A stretch of 32,064 bases of DNA from Bacillota bacterium (GTDB taxonomy: Bacteria; Bacillota; Clostridia; Christensenellales; CAG-138): assembly GCA_023459335.1 (NCBI GenBank), contig JAEWUO010000035.1:1-32064 (forward strand), read 5' to 3'. Shown piece by piece: positions 23,241-31,839 of the stretch. Made by a program: the position numbers and the translations under genes. Numbering within the stretch: position 1 is the first letter of the stretch; each line of letters opens with the position of its first letter. Under the pieces are notes generated by a model. It ran no database searches. It was not told where the DNA came from and was given only the letters and a program-made list of their open reading frames with translations.

Positions 23241-24650
23241 ATGGCAGCGGAAACCCGGAAACCTTCCTGGTATACGATGGATCAGATCGTCTCGCTCTGC
23301 AAAGGGCGCGGCTTTGTTTACCCCGGCAGCGAGATTTACGGCGGACTCGCCAACAGCTGGGATTACGGCCCGCTCGGCGTGGAGTTCAAGAATAACATCA
23401 AGCGCGCCTGGTGGAGAAAATTCGTTCAGGAATCGCCCTATAACGTAGGTATGGATGCGGCGATCCTCATGAACCCCGAAACCTGGGTAGCCAGCGGACA
23501 CGTCGGCGGCTTTTCCGACCCGCTGATGGACTGCAAAAGCTGCCGCGCGCGTTTCCGCGCGGATAAACTCATCGAAGACTATGTGGCGGAGCATAACCTG
23601 ACGGATGTCCGCCCCGACGGCTGGACGAACGCGCAGATGGAGGCTTTTATCCAGGATAAAGGCATCGCCTGCCCCGAATGCGGCAAGAACGACTTCACCG
23701 GCATCCGCAAGTTCAACCTGATGTTTAAAACTTTTCAGGGTGTGACCGAGGATTCCGCTTCCGAGCTGTACCTGCGCCCCGAGACGGCGCAGGGTATCTT
23801 CGTCAACTTCAAGAACGTACTGCGCACCACGCGTAAAAAACTTCCCTTCGGCATCGCACAGATCGGCAAGTCCTTTAGAAACGAGATCACGCCGGGGAAC
23901 TTCATCTTCCGCATCCGCGAGTTCGAGCAGATGGAGCTGGAGTTTTTCTGCACGCCCGGCACCGATTTGGAATGGTATCATTACTGGAAAGATTATTGCC
24001 ATAAATTCCTTCTCGCGCTCGGTATGAACGACGGCAGCATCCGTCTTCGCGAGCACGCGAAGGAGGAGCTTTCTCACTACAGCAAGGGCACGACGGATAT
24101 CGAGTTTCTCTTCCCCTTTGGCTGGGGCGAGCTCTGGGGCATCGCGGACCGCACGGACTTCGATCTCAAGAGCCACGCCGACCACAGCGGCGAAAACTTC
24201 GAGTATCTCGACCCGTATACGAACGAGAAGTTCATCCCCTACTGCGTGGAACCGTCCCTCGGTGCGGATCGCGTCGCGCTCGCCTTCCTCTGCAATGCAT
24301 ATGAAGAGCAGGAGCTCGAAGGCGGAGACATCCGCACCGTTCTGCACCTGCACCCCGCGCTCGCGCCCTTTAAGTGCGCGGTGCTCCCGCTGAGCAAGAA
24401 ACTCTCCGAGCAGGCACAGGTGATCTACGAGCAGCTCGCCAAAAAGTTCATGGTGGACTTCGACGAGACGGGTTCCATCGGGAAACGATACCGCCGCGAA
24501 GACGAGATCGGCACCCCGTACTGCGTCACCGTGGATTTCGACACGGAGGCCGACGGCTGCGTGACCGTTCGCGACCGCGACACGATGGAACAGGTGCGGC
24601 TGCCGATCGGCGAGCTCGCGTCCTACATCGAATCCCGGCTGGACTTTTAA
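23241..24650 (+). CDS. glyS: Glycyl-tRNA synthetase, single-chain (alpha2) type
   Basis: This 469-residue class II synthetase charges tRNA-Gly. It is the eukaryote/archaea-like homodimeric form, not the separate alpha/beta bacterial form. Motif 1 lies near the N-terminus after GGLANSWDYGPLG. A zinc insert carries C98-x2-C101 and C144-x2-C147. Motif 2 is the FRNEITPGNFIFRIREFEQME region (from about 214). The anticodon-binding domain occupies about 360-469. The ATG at 23241 has AAGGAG 11 bases upstream. It stands alone with its own promoter and a GC-rich hairpin afterwards. Confidence 0.96.
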   Translation: MAAETRKPSWYTMDQIVSLCKGRGFVYPGSEIYGGLANSWDYGPLGVEFKNNIKRAWWRKFVQESPYNVGMDAAILMNPETWVASGHVGGFSDPLMDCKSCRARFRADKLIEDYVAEHNLTDVRPDGWTNAQMEAFIQDKGIACPECGKNDFTGIRKFNLMFKTFQGVTEDSASELYLRPETAQGIFVNFKNVLRTTRKKLPFGIAQIGKSFRNEITPGNFIFRIREFEQMELEFFCTPGTDLEWYHYWKDYCHKFLLALGMNDGSIRLREHAKEELSHYSKGTTDIEFLFPFGWGELWGIADRTDFDLKSHADHSGENFEYLDPYTNEKFIPYCVEPSLGADRVALAFLCNAYEEQELEGGDIRTVLHLHPALAPFKCAVLPLSKKLSEQAQVIYEQLAKKFMVDFDETGSIGKRYRREDEIGTPYCVTVDFDTEADGCVTVRDRDTMEQVRLPIGELASYIESRLDF

Positions 24651-24660
24651 GCCGTCCGCA

Positions 24661-24700
24661 GCCCCCGCGCCCTGCGCGGGGGCGCTTGCTTTTCGCGATT
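24661..24700 (+). terminator. Terminator after glyS
   Basis: A 10-bp GC stem (24661-24670 with 24674-24683) and a CCT loop start 10 bases after the stop. The tail CGCTTGCTTTT is only moderately T-rich. Confidence 0.65.
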
Positions 24701-24736
24701 TTCACATTCCAATCGACGACGGAAAAAGGGCGAAGT

Positions 24737-26944
24737 ATGACGGAAGTTACCGGGGTCGTCAACTCCATCATCTACCGCAACGCCGAAAACGGCTGGACGG
24801 TACTGGAACTCTCGCTTGACGAGGGCGAGCGGCTCACTGTGGTCGGCGCACTGCCTTTGGCGAACGTTGGCGAGCGGCTGGAGCTGACGGGCGACTACGG
24901 TTCGCATCCGAAATATGGCAGTCAGTTTAGGGCGGTCGCCTATCATACCGTCGCACCCGCGACGCTCTCCGCCATCGAGGCATATCTCGGCAGCGGTTTG
25001 ATTAAGGGTGTCGGCGCCGCGACCGCGCACGCGATCGTGGAGAAATTCGGCATGGACACGCTCAGCGTGCTGGACGATGACCCGCTCCGGCTCTCGGAAA
25101 TCTCCGGAATCGGCGCGAAGCGGCGGGATATGATTCTCGCGAGCTATACGGAAAACCGCATGATGCGGGATATCATGCTCGCGCTGGAGCCGTACGGCGT
25201 GACGGTGAATCAGGCATATAAACTCTATAAAATCTACGGCGAACTCTGCCTAGCCCGCATTGAGGAGGATCCGTATCAAATCATCCGGGACGTGGACGGC
25301 ATTGGTTTCGTCACAGCGGACAAAATCGCGCAGAACGTATCCGGCTTCTCTTTCGATTCCGAATCGCGGCTCCGCGCGGGGCTTCTTTACGCGCTCTCCA
25401 CGGCGGCGGACGAATACGGACACACGTATCTGCCCAGACCTTCCCTGCTCAGCTACGCCGCCAGGCTCCTCGGCGCCGAGGAAGACCGGCTCGTCGATAC
25501 GCTGGATACGCTCATCGCGCGCGGAGAAGCCGTACAGCAGTATGTCGGCGAGACGGAAGCGGTGTTTCTGCCGTATTTCGAGCGCATGGAGACGAAGATC
25601 GCGGAAAAGCTCCTTCGTTTGTCCCAAAAGCCGGTCGAAAACCCGTTCTTCGACTTCGCGGCGGTGCAGGCCGCGCAGAAGCTGGAACTCTCCAGCCAGC
25701 AGCGCGGCGCGGTGCTGACCGCGCTGAACGAAGGCGCTCTGGTCATCACCGGCGGCCCCGGCACCGGAAAAACCACGATCATCCGGTTCATCACCGCCGT
25801 CGTGGAAGAGATGGGGCTTGAAGTCGCGCTCACCGCGCCGACAGGCCGCGCCGCAAAGCGTATGAGCGACGCGACGGGGCACGAAGCCAAGACCATCCAC
25901 CGTCTTCTGGAGTACGTGCCCGGCGAGGGTTTCCTGCGCGACGCGGACGACCCGCTTTACTGCGACATGGTCATCGTGGACGAGATGTCCATGGTGGACG
26001 TCTCGCTCATGAACGCGCTGCTAAAAGCCGTCACAGTCGGGACGCGCCTCATCATGGTCGGCGACGCGGACCAGCTGCCTTCCGTCGGCGCGGGAGACGT
26101 GCTGAGGGACATCATCAGCAGCGAAACGATCAAGGTCGTGCGCCTCGACGAAATTTTCCGGCAGGCGCAGTCCAGCATGATCGTGACCAACGCGCACCGC
26201 ATCAACGTGGGATTCGCACCGCTGCTGGACGTTCCGGAAAGCGATTTTCTGTTTGAAGACGTCGCCTCGCAGGACCGCATCCTGGAGCGCATCCTGCACG
26301 TCTGCACGCACCCTGGCGAGGTTCTTTCCACCAGCGAACCGCTTCTGGACGTGCAGGTGCTCGCGCCGATGAAAAAAGGTGTGCTCGGCGTGTGGAATAT
26401 CAACGCAAAGATGCAATCTTCTCTCAATCCGCCCGCGCCGCACAAGCGCGAACACATCAGCGGCGATACGGTTTTCCGCGAAGGCGACCGGATCATGCAG
26501 GTGAAAAACAACTATAAGATCGAGTGGAAACGACGATTGCCGAACGGTTCCTCCGAAGACGGCACGGGCGCGTTTAACGGCGACCTCGGCACCGTCTATC
26601 AAATTCACGAACAGGATCGCTCGATGAGCGTCATTTTCGACGACGAGCGGCTCGCGGTGTTCGATTTTACGCACATCGAAGAGCTGGAACTCGCGTACTG
26701 CATCTCCATCCATAAAAGCCAGGGCAGCGAATTTCCGGTGGTCATCCTGCCAATGTTCGGCGCGGCTTCGCAGATGATGACCCGGAATCTTCTTTATACG
26801 GCGGTAACGCGCGCGAAGAAGCAGGTCGTTTGCATCGGGCGCAGAGACGCGCTGATGAGCATGGTCAGCAACAACCGCACCGACCGGCGGTATACCGCGC
26901 TATGCAGCAGGCTGAGCGAGCTGAAGGCGCTCGGCGGCGTATGA
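24737..26944 (+). CDS. recD2: RecD2-family ATP-dependent DNA helicase
   Basis: This 735-residue SF1B 5'-3' helicase acts in DNA repair without RecBC. The N-terminal part (about 1-190) begins TEVTGVVNSIIYRN and contains helix-hairpin-helix segments such as LIKGVGAATA and EISGIGAKRR. The motor shows Walker A GGPGTGKTT (339-347), Walker B VDEMSMVD (about 413-420), GDADQLPSVG, and the C-terminal HKSQGSEFPVV (659-669). Length is typical. The ATG at 24737 was chosen because the RecD2 N-terminus begins here and AGGG lies upstream; the frame is open further upstream over the glyS end. It overlaps comFC by ATGA. Confidence 0.94.
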   Translation: MTEVTGVVNSIIYRNAENGWTVLELSLDEGERLTVVGALPLANVGERLELTGDYGSHPKYGSQFRAVAYHTVAPATLSAIEAYLGSGLIKGVGAATAHAIVEKFGMDTLSVLDDDPLRLSEISGIGAKRRDMILASYTENRMMRDIMLALEPYGVTVNQAYKLYKIYGELCLARIEEDPYQIIRDVDGIGFVTADKIAQNVSGFSFDSESRLRAGLLYALSTAADEYGHTYLPRPSLLSYAARLLGAEEDRLVDTLDTLIARGEAVQQYVGETEAVFLPYFERMETKIAEKLLRLSQKPVENPFFDFAAVQAAQKLELSSQQRGAVLTALNEGALVITGGPGTGKTTIIRFITAVVEEMGLEVALTAPTGRAAKRMSDATGHEAKTIHRLLEYVPGEGFLRDADDPLYCDMVIVDEMSMVDVSLMNALLKAVTVGTRLIMVGDADQLPSVGAGDVLRDIISSETIKVVRLDEIFRQAQSSMIVTNAHRINVGFAPLLDVPESDFLFEDVASQDRILERILHVCTHPGEVLSTSEPLLDVQVLAPMKKGVLGVWNINAKMQSSLNPPAPHKREHISGDTVFREGDRIMQVKNNYKIEWKRRLPNGSSEDGTGAFNGDLGTVYQIHEQDRSMSVIFDDERLAVFDFTHIEELELAYCISIHKSQGSEFPVVILPMFGAASQMMTRNLLYTAVTRAKKQVVCIGRRDALMSMVSNNRTDRRYTALCSRLSELKALGGV

Positions 26945-27633
26945 GCGGGCAGACAAAGCGCGGCTTCTTTTCCGCTCTGCTCGACGCGCTCTATCCGCCG
27001 GACGTCGCCTGCGCGCTCTGCGGGCGCGAGGCGGTTCTCGGCGCGGATCGTCTCTGCGATGCCTGCCGCGGTTCGCTTACGCCGGCAGGTAAACTCGACT
27101 GTCCGGCGGAACTCAGCGGCATCGTCGCGGCGTACCGTTATGCCGGCGGCGCGCGGGAAGGTATCCGCGCGCTGAAATATCAAAATCAGGTTCGCCTCGC
27201 GCCGTTTTTCGCGGACGCAATCTCTCTTCCCCAGGGCTGGACAATCGACGCGGTGATCCCCGTCCCCCTGCATCCGTTTAAACAATGGCTCCGTTCCTAT
27301 AACCAGAGCGCTCTGATCGCGGAATCGCTGAGCAGACGCTGCGGGATTCCCTGCCGGACCGATCTGCTGCGCCGGACGCGGTTTACCCGTTCCCAAACGC
27401 ATCTTGGCGCGCCGGAGCGCGCGGCGAACGTCGCGCGCGCATTTGCCGCCTCGCCGGAAGCAAAGGGAAAAAACATTTTGCTCGTAGACGACGTGACGAC
27501 GACGCACAGCACGATCCTCGCCTGCGCCGCCGCGCTCCGCTCGGCCGGAGCAGGACGGATCTACGCTGCCTGCGCAACCGCCGCGGCGCACGCTGCAAAA
27601 AGCCGGTTTTCAGACGATGAAACGGATTTCTGA
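26941..27633 (+). CDS. comFC: ComFC-like phosphoribosyltransferase-fold protein
   Basis: This 230-residue ComFC/GntX-family protein has an N-terminal zinc finger (C24-x2-C27, C39-x2-C42) and a phosphoribosyltransferase domain. The PRPP-binding loop is VDDVTTTHST (182-191), and the ALKYQNQ and PVPLHPFKQWLRSYNQ segments are typical of the family. ComFC supports DNA uptake during transformation in competent bacteria, probably by handling single-stranded DNA, but it also occurs in species not known to be competent. The ATG overlaps the recD2 stop by four bases, so a shared role in DNA handling is plausible. No other com genes are in the window. Confidence 0.92.
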   Translation: MSGQTKRGFFSALLDALYPPDVACALCGREAVLGADRLCDACRGSLTPAGKLDCPAELSGIVAAYRYAGGAREGIRALKYQNQVRLAPFFADAISLPQGWTIDAVIPVPLHPFKQWLRSYNQSALIAESLSRRCGIPCRTDLLRRTRFTRSQTHLGAPERAANVARAFAASPEAKGKNILLVDDVTTTHSTILACAAALRSAGAGRIYAACATAAAHAAKSRFSDDETDF

Positions 27634-27638
27634 TACAA

Positions 27639-27665
27639 ATCAGCCGCCTTGATCAGGCGGCTGAT
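27639..27665. terminator. Hairpin between convergent comFC and lipoprotein genes
   Basis: An 11-bp perfect stem ATCAGCCGCCT / AGGCGGCTGAT with a 5-base loop sits between two convergent genes. T tracts are weak on both sides (TTTG on the minus strand), so efficiency is uncertain. Confidence 0.6.
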
Positions 27666-27677
27666 GATTGATAGTGC

Positions 27678-28790
27678 TTACGCTGCGCGGTATAACCGTG
27701 CCATCTCCGGAATCGTGCTCCAGCGGATGCTGCCCGCCTGCGCGTATTCGTCGATCAGCTGCAGCCAGTCCTCGAGCAAATCCATATCGACCGCTTTTCC
27801 GAACGACCAAACCGCATAAAACGTATTGACCGAATGGCTGTCGCTCGCCGCGACGATGCGCGGCAGCGCCTCGCGCCAGGCATCGATATCTTCCTGCGAG
27901 AAATCGGACTGGAACTCCTCCGATCCGTACAATTCGCCGCTTGCGCCGTTCAGGCTCAAACCTGTGGGGATCAGCAGCACGTCCCCGTTTTCGTCCGGAA
28001 AGATCCATTTCGCGCCGCTTTCCATCAGCCACGGATGGACGCGTTCTTCCAGCAAAAACGGGTACGGCCCGTGTCCGTCGGCGGGATTTTGATACGGTTC
28101 AAACCCGTCTGGCCGCAGCGAAGGATCGAGAGACCAGAGGCCGTAAGCGACCATGCAGGAGACGGTATCGATTTCTGCGCGCCTGCACGCCTCGACCCAG
28201 TCGGCCTTCGAAGCCACGCCGGATGCGGATGTAGCGTCAATCCCTAATATCATCAGTTTCGCTTTCATCTCTTCCAGCGTGCGCACAATGCTGCGCACTG
28301 TCGCGTTTTTCTCTCCGCCCGCGTCCGCGTGAATTCCGACGGCATGCCCTCTTTCCTGCAATTCCAGCAGAACGTTGTCGTTCCAGTTGATGCAGCCGTC
28401 GATGATTTCCTTGGATTCCAGCGTCATCTTTGCGCCGTATCGTTCAAAAAGATCCGCATACTCCCGAAGCAGACTCGCATGCTTACGAAAGCTTGCTTCT
28501 TTTTCTCCGTCGCCCCATCCTTCCAAATGGAGAACGATCGTAAAATTCACAACGCCATCGCCGTCCGGTTGAGCCGGTGCAGCCGATGTTTCGGCACGTT
28601 CTGTGTTTGGCGCAGCGGACGGTTCCAGCGGCGCCGCAGCTTGCGTTTCCTCTGCCTTCGCTATCTGGATCGGCACTGCCTTTTGTGCGGAAATCGTATC
28701 CGTTTCTTCGATGCCGCGAACCTCGCAGCCAAACATGATTGTCAGCATGGCTGCCATGCAGAGCAGTAAATACCAGAATTTCTGTTTCAT
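27678..28790 (-). CDS. Predicted lipoprotein with polysaccharide-deacetylase-like domain
   Basis: This 370-residue protein starts with a lipoprotein-type signal: basic MKQK, a hydrophobic core and a cysteine at 22 in TIMFGC. The -2 phenylalanine is unusual for a lipobox. A low-complexity Ala/Pro/Glu linker (about 40-78) would hold the folded part away from the membrane. From about 80 the sequence has the feel of a NodB/deacetylase beta-alpha barrel: a strand (FTIVLHLEG), then RYGAKMTLESKE, then ERGHAVGIHADAG. However, the usual first Asp pair and the full HxxxH metal motif are missing, so activity may differ or be lost. GGAGGG precedes the ATG. A TTGGAA-17-TATGAT promoter lies upstream. I cannot assign a substrate. 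Confidence 0.6.
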   Translation of the reverse strand: MKQKFWYLLLCMAAMLTIMFGCEVRGIEETDTISAQKAVPIQIAKAEETQAAAPLEPSAAPNTERAETSAAPAQPDGDGVVNFTIVLHLEGWGDGEKEASFRKHASLLREYADLFERYGAKMTLESKEIIDGCINWNDNVLLELQERGHAVGIHADAGGEKNATVRSIVRTLEEMKAKLMILGIDATSASGVASKADWVEACRRAEIDTVSCMVAYGLWSLDPSLRPDGFEPYQNPADGHGPYPFLLEERVHPWLMESGAKWIFPDENGDVLLIPTGLSLNGASGELYGSEEFQSDFSQEDIDAWREALPRIVAASDSHSVNTFYAVWSFGKAVDMDLLEDWLQLIDEYAQAGSIRWSTIPEMARLYRAA

Positions 28791-28869
28791 ATACCCTCCG
28801 TCATAAATCGCAGCAGTGAGAATGAAATTTGTTCTCTCGCGTCTGTTTCACGGTTTGCCCGCCTTTTTC

Positions 28870-28898
28870 ATCATAATTTAAATAGACTCGGATTCCAA
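28870..28898 (-). promoter_or_regulatory. Promoter of the lipoprotein gene
   Basis: On the minus strand TTGGAA (28893-28898), a 17-base spacer and TATGAT (28870-28875). The leader of about 70 bases contains a GAGAA/TTCTC inverted repeat near 28818-28836. Confidence 0.6.
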
Positions 28899-29012
28899 TA
28901 GATTACGATCAAGTTTTACACACTGGTCAAAAGCGCTATTTCGCTCCGTTATGTAAATTGTGCTCCCCTGTTTCATTCAGCGACAGACATGAAAAAACAA
29001 AATCAAGTAAAT

Positions 29013-29042
29013 AAAGAGCCCGAACTGTCGTTCAGACTCTTT
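29013..29042 (-). terminator. Terminator after tRNA-Ser
   Basis: On the minus strand AAAGAGTCTGAAC pairs fully with GTTCGGGCTCTTT (using two G-U pairs) around GACA, followed by ATTTACTTGATTTTG. It lies 12 bases after the tRNA CCA end. Confidence 0.8.
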
Positions 29043-29053
29043 CTGCGCGATTC

Positions 29054-29141
29054 TGGCGGAGGGCCAGGGATTCGAACCCTGGGTCCCTTTCGGGACACGG
29101 CATTTCGAGTGCCGCACGATCGACCACTCTGACAACCCTCC
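29054..29141 (-). tRNA. tRNA-Ser (anticodon CGA)
   Basis: The minus strand folds as an 88-base class II tRNA. It has a 7-bp acceptor (GGAGGGT with GCCCTCC), an anticodon stem CGGCA/TGCCG around CTCGAAA (anticodon CGA, reading UCG), a long variable arm (TCCCGAAAGGGA), a T-arm with TTCGAAT, discriminator G and an encoded CCA. It has its own promoter and terminator. Confidence 0.96.
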
Positions 29142-29161
29142 AGAATACTCGCGCGAAGCTA

Positions 29162-29190
29162 ATTATACTGAAATCTTGATTGGAATGCAA
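29162..29190 (-). promoter_or_regulatory. Promoter of tRNA-Ser
   Basis: On the minus strand TTGCAT (29185-29190), a 17-base spacer and a perfect TATAAT (29162-29167); predicted start about 14 bases before the mature tRNA 5' end. Confidence 0.8.
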
Positions 29191-29237
29191 TGTTTTGGTA
29201 AAAAAAACGAGTGTTTTCATCCGGCAGTTCCGGCGTG

Positions 29238-29246
29238 TGTTATACT
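29238..29246 (+). promoter_or_regulatory. Extended -10 promoter of the zinc-ribbon gene
   Basis: TGTTATACT is an extended -10 element with no recognisable -35. Transcription would start near 29253, about 40 bases before the ATG. Confidence 0.5.
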
Positions 29247-29293
29247 TCAATGAACAGATCAGCTGTGAAAAATTTAAAGCGGAGGGTACAACC

Positions 29294-29773
29294 ATGGCAG
29301 AAGAATTCGGCAAAAAAATCGAGCAGTTCGGCCACGATATCTGGAAGAAAACAACGGATGCGGTCGGCACCATCGGCAAGAACGCGGAAGTGTCGAATAA
29401 GTCGCGCGAACTCAAAGCAGTATACGCGGAGCTCGGCATGCGGTTCTGTGAGAAGCATCCTTCGCAAGCGGAGGAAGAATTCGCCGAACTCACCGGTCAG
29501 GCGAAAACGCTGGAAGCGGAGATCGCAGAGCTGGAGGCGCAGATTCTCGAACAGCGCGGCACGAAAAAATGCGTTTCCTGCGGCGAGGAGATTCCGCTGC
29601 AAGCCGCCTTTTGCTCCGCCTGCGGCGCTGCGCAGCCAAAGCCCGAACCAAAAGCAGAATCGGAATCCACCGTGGAAGGCGAAGTCGTGGACGAGTGGGT
29701 CTGCCCCGTCTGCGGCGTAAAAAACAGCAGCGCGCGCGAAACCTGCGTCGCCTGCGGCGCGAAACGACCCTGA
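29294..29773 (+). CDS. Coiled-coil protein with two C-terminal zinc ribbons
   Basis: This 159-residue protein has an amphipathic/helical N-terminal half (about 1-88) with a predicted coiled coil at about 60-88. Two zinc ribbons follow: C93-x2-C96...C107-x2-C110, and C137-x2-C140...C151-x2-C154. An acidic, proline-rich linker (112-135) separates them. The second ribbon (WVCPVCGVKN...CVACG) resembles a RanBP2-like or generic zinc-ribbon finger. Such proteins are common in Clostridia and have no assigned function; protein or RNA binding is likely. GGAGGG lies upstream of the ATG at 29294. It is a single-gene unit with its own promoter and terminator. Confidence 0.8.
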   Translation: MAEEFGKKIEQFGHDIWKKTTDAVGTIGKNAEVSNKSRELKAVYAELGMRFCEKHPSQAEEEFAELTGQAKTLEAEIAELEAQILEQRGTKKCVSCGEEIPLQAAFCSACGAAQPKPEPKAESESTVEGEVVDEWVCPVCGVKNSSARETCVACGAKRP

Positions 29774-29794
29774 CAGCACACCTTGGAAACCAAC

Positions 29795-29828
29795 AAAGGA
29801 GCGCCTGCGCGGCGCTCCTTTTGTTTTC
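29795..29828. terminator. Bidirectional terminator after the zinc-ribbon gene
   Basis: AAGGAGCGCC-type arms (29795-29805 with 29811-29821) form an 11-bp stem. The plus-strand tail is TTTTGTTTTC; the minus-strand tail TTTGTTGG is weaker. It separates two convergent genes. Confidence 0.85.
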
Positions 29829-29839
29829 TTTCGTTCAGA

Positions 29840-31732
29840 TTATTCAGCTTTTTTCGCGCAGCAGTAATTCGGAACAAGATCGACCAGCAAATCGATCAGA
29901 TCAGGCGAATGATGCAGCGCGGCGTTCTTCAGCGCTTCCAGCTTCTCGGAAAACGACGTATCGTCGATCGACAGCGGCTGTGTACGGTAAATACGATTAT
30001 GGGACGTCTCCAGCAGGCTCTGTTCCTCTTCGTCCAGCGTGAGCTCCTCGTACATCTTTTCACCCGCGCGAAGGCCGATGATCTCGATGGGCATATCCTC
30101 GTTCGGCGTGTATCCGTAATAGCGGATCAGCTTTTCCGCAAGGTCCATGATGCGCACGGGCGAACCCATATTCAGCACGTAAATCGCGCCGCTTTCTCCG
30201 AGCGCGCCGGCTTGCAAAACGAGCTGCGCGGCTTCGGGTATCGTCATGAAATAACGCGTGATGTCAGGGTGCGTCACCTGTACGGGCCCGCCGGAGCGAA
30301 TCTGGCTCTCGAAGAGAGGAATCACGCTGCCATAGGAACCGAGCACGTTGCCAAAGCGCACCGTCATACACTTCATCGGGCTTCTTTTTGCATAATCCTG
30401 CACGATCAGTTCGGTGACGCGCTTGCTCGCGCCCATCACGTTGGTCGGATTGACCGCCTTGTCCGTCGAGAGCTGTACAAACCGCTTGACTCCATGTTCC
30501 CCCGCGCTGCGAATGACATTGTCTGTACCAATCACGTTGTTTTTAATCGCCTCGGCAGGGCTGTCCTCCATGAGCGGAACGTGCTTGTGCGCCGCGCAGT
30601 GTATGACGAGATCGGGTGAAAACTCTGCCATTACTTCGTCCACACGGGCTTTCTCACGGACCGAGCCGATCCGGATGCATACGTTCAGCCAAGGGAATTT
30701 GCGTTTGAATTCCATCAGCAATTCGTACGCGTTATTCTCATAGATATCTAATATAATCAGCCGGTTTGGATAGAACATCGCGGTCTGCCTGCATATTTCG
30801 GAGCCAATCGAACCGCCGCCGCCCGTAACGAGCACGGTTTTATGCTGGATATAATCCGCGATACTCTCCTTGTCCAGGTTCACTTCCGGGCGGAACAGAA
30901 TGTCGTCGATGCTGATTTCGCGGATATCACGCATGGTCGGCTGCGCGTCCAGATCTCGCAGCGGGGACACCATGCGAACACGGCACTTGGTCGATTTGCA
31001 GAGCGCGACGAGCTCGATCTGTCTTGCCTCGCTGATAGACGGGATCGCGAGTATGATTTCGCGGATGCCGAGACGGTTTACGATCTCCGGAATTTCGGAC
31101 GTCTTTCCTACGACTTTTACTCCGCGGATCCGCGTTCCGATCTTCTTCGGGTCGTCGTCCACAAACGCGGCGACATAGCTCGCCCCCTTCATGACGCCGG
31201 ACATGATCTGCGCCTGCACGTATTTACCGAAAAAACCCGCCCCTACGATTAATAGCGGCGCTTTGCCGCTGCTCTGACGGTTGAGCAGGAGCCGTCTTGC
31301 GCGCTGCAGCATACGGAACGCATACCGTTCGATGAACAGGAGCGGCAATAAAAGCACGCCCGCAAGGAAAAGCGAGAGTTTATATTCGTTGCCGAACAGG
31401 ACGTTGATTGCGAAGATGATGCCGGTTCCGATTCCGACCGCCGCGAGTATATAAATATTCTCCGCGTTCAAACCTTCCAGCCAGGATTTCCCATACATGC
31501 GGAAAAGTGCGAAGCATAAAATATAGACGAAGGTATAGAGGATCAGCTGTAGATAGGAAAAAGCAATTATTCCGCTGACATAGAATGGGAACATATAATT
31601 GCTGCCCTCGCCGGAAAACGGCAGCCATGTTGCGATAACATAAGAAAGTATAATTAGAACCATATCCGCTGCGACAAGTACAATGATGCGCGCGATATGG
31701 TCCAGATTGAAATTTCGGAACGGATTTTTCAT
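29840..31732 (-). CDS. Membrane-bound nucleotide-sugar 4,6-dehydratase (PglF/CapD/EpsC type)
   Basis: This 630-residue protein has four N-terminal membrane helices (about 13-35, 48-75, 93-113, 118-134). A CoA-binding-like Rossmann domain follows (GAGFFGKY, 164-171), then the catalytic SDR domain. The latter shows VTGGGGSIGSE (302-312), HCAAHKHVPLMED (378-390) and the catalytic S-T-D-K (422-425). The STDK replaces the classical tyrosine and marks UDP-GlcNAc 4,6-dehydratases, which start synthesis of bacillosamine- or FucNAc-type sugars for capsule, exopolysaccharide or glycoproteins. No other glycan genes are in the window; they may lie to the left or right. GAGGGG precedes the ATG at 31732. 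Confidence 0.92.
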   Translation of the reverse strand: MKNPFRNFNLDHIARIIVLVAADMVLIILSYVIATWLPFSGEGSNYMFPFYVSGIIAFSYLQLILYTFVYILCFALFRMYGKSWLEGLNAENIYILAAVGIGTGIIFAINVLFGNEYKLSLFLAGVLLLPLLFIERYAFRMLQRARRLLLNRQSSGKAPLLIVGAGFFGKYVQAQIMSGVMKGASYVAAFVDDDPKKIGTRIRGVKVVGKTSEIPEIVNRLGIREIILAIPSISEARQIELVALCKSTKCRVRMVSPLRDLDAQPTMRDIREISIDDILFRPEVNLDKESIADYIQHKTVLVTGGGGSIGSEICRQTAMFYPNRLIILDIYENNAYELLMEFKRKFPWLNVCIRIGSVREKARVDEVMAEFSPDLVIHCAAHKHVPLMEDSPAEAIKNNVIGTDNVIRSAGEHGVKRFVQLSTDKAVNPTNVMGASKRVTELIVQDYAKRSPMKCMTVRFGNVLGSYGSVIPLFESQIRSGGPVQVTHPDITRYFMTIPEAAQLVLQAGALGESGAIYVLNMGSPVRIMDLAEKLIRYYGYTPNEDMPIEIIGLRAGEKMYEELTLDEEEQSLLETSHNRIYRTQPLSIDDTSFSEKLEALKNAALHHSPDLIDLLVDLVPNYCCAKKAE

Positions 31733-31790
31733 GTACCCCTCACTCTGCTGTAAAAAGATTCATTCTTTTTTTGACGTTTGAACATGTACA

Positions 31791-31819
31791 AGTATAGGCG
31801 ATTTATGCATAAAACGCAA
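31791..31819 (-). promoter_or_regulatory. Promoter of the dehydratase gene with palindromic spacer
   Basis: On the minus strand TTGCGT (31814-31819), a 17-base spacer and TATACT (31791-31796). The spacer holds the perfect 12-base palindrome TTTATGCATAAA (31802-31813), a possible operator. Confidence 0.7.
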
Positions 31820-31839
31820 GCGTGGCGGTATGACTTTAG

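Noticed and set aside
23145..24353. Long open frame (about 400 codons) antisense to glyS
   Set aside because: It lies wholly opposite a clear GlyRS gene. It has the Arg/Ala/Val-rich composition of a frame shadow in GC-rich coding DNA, shows no known motif and has no ribosome site.
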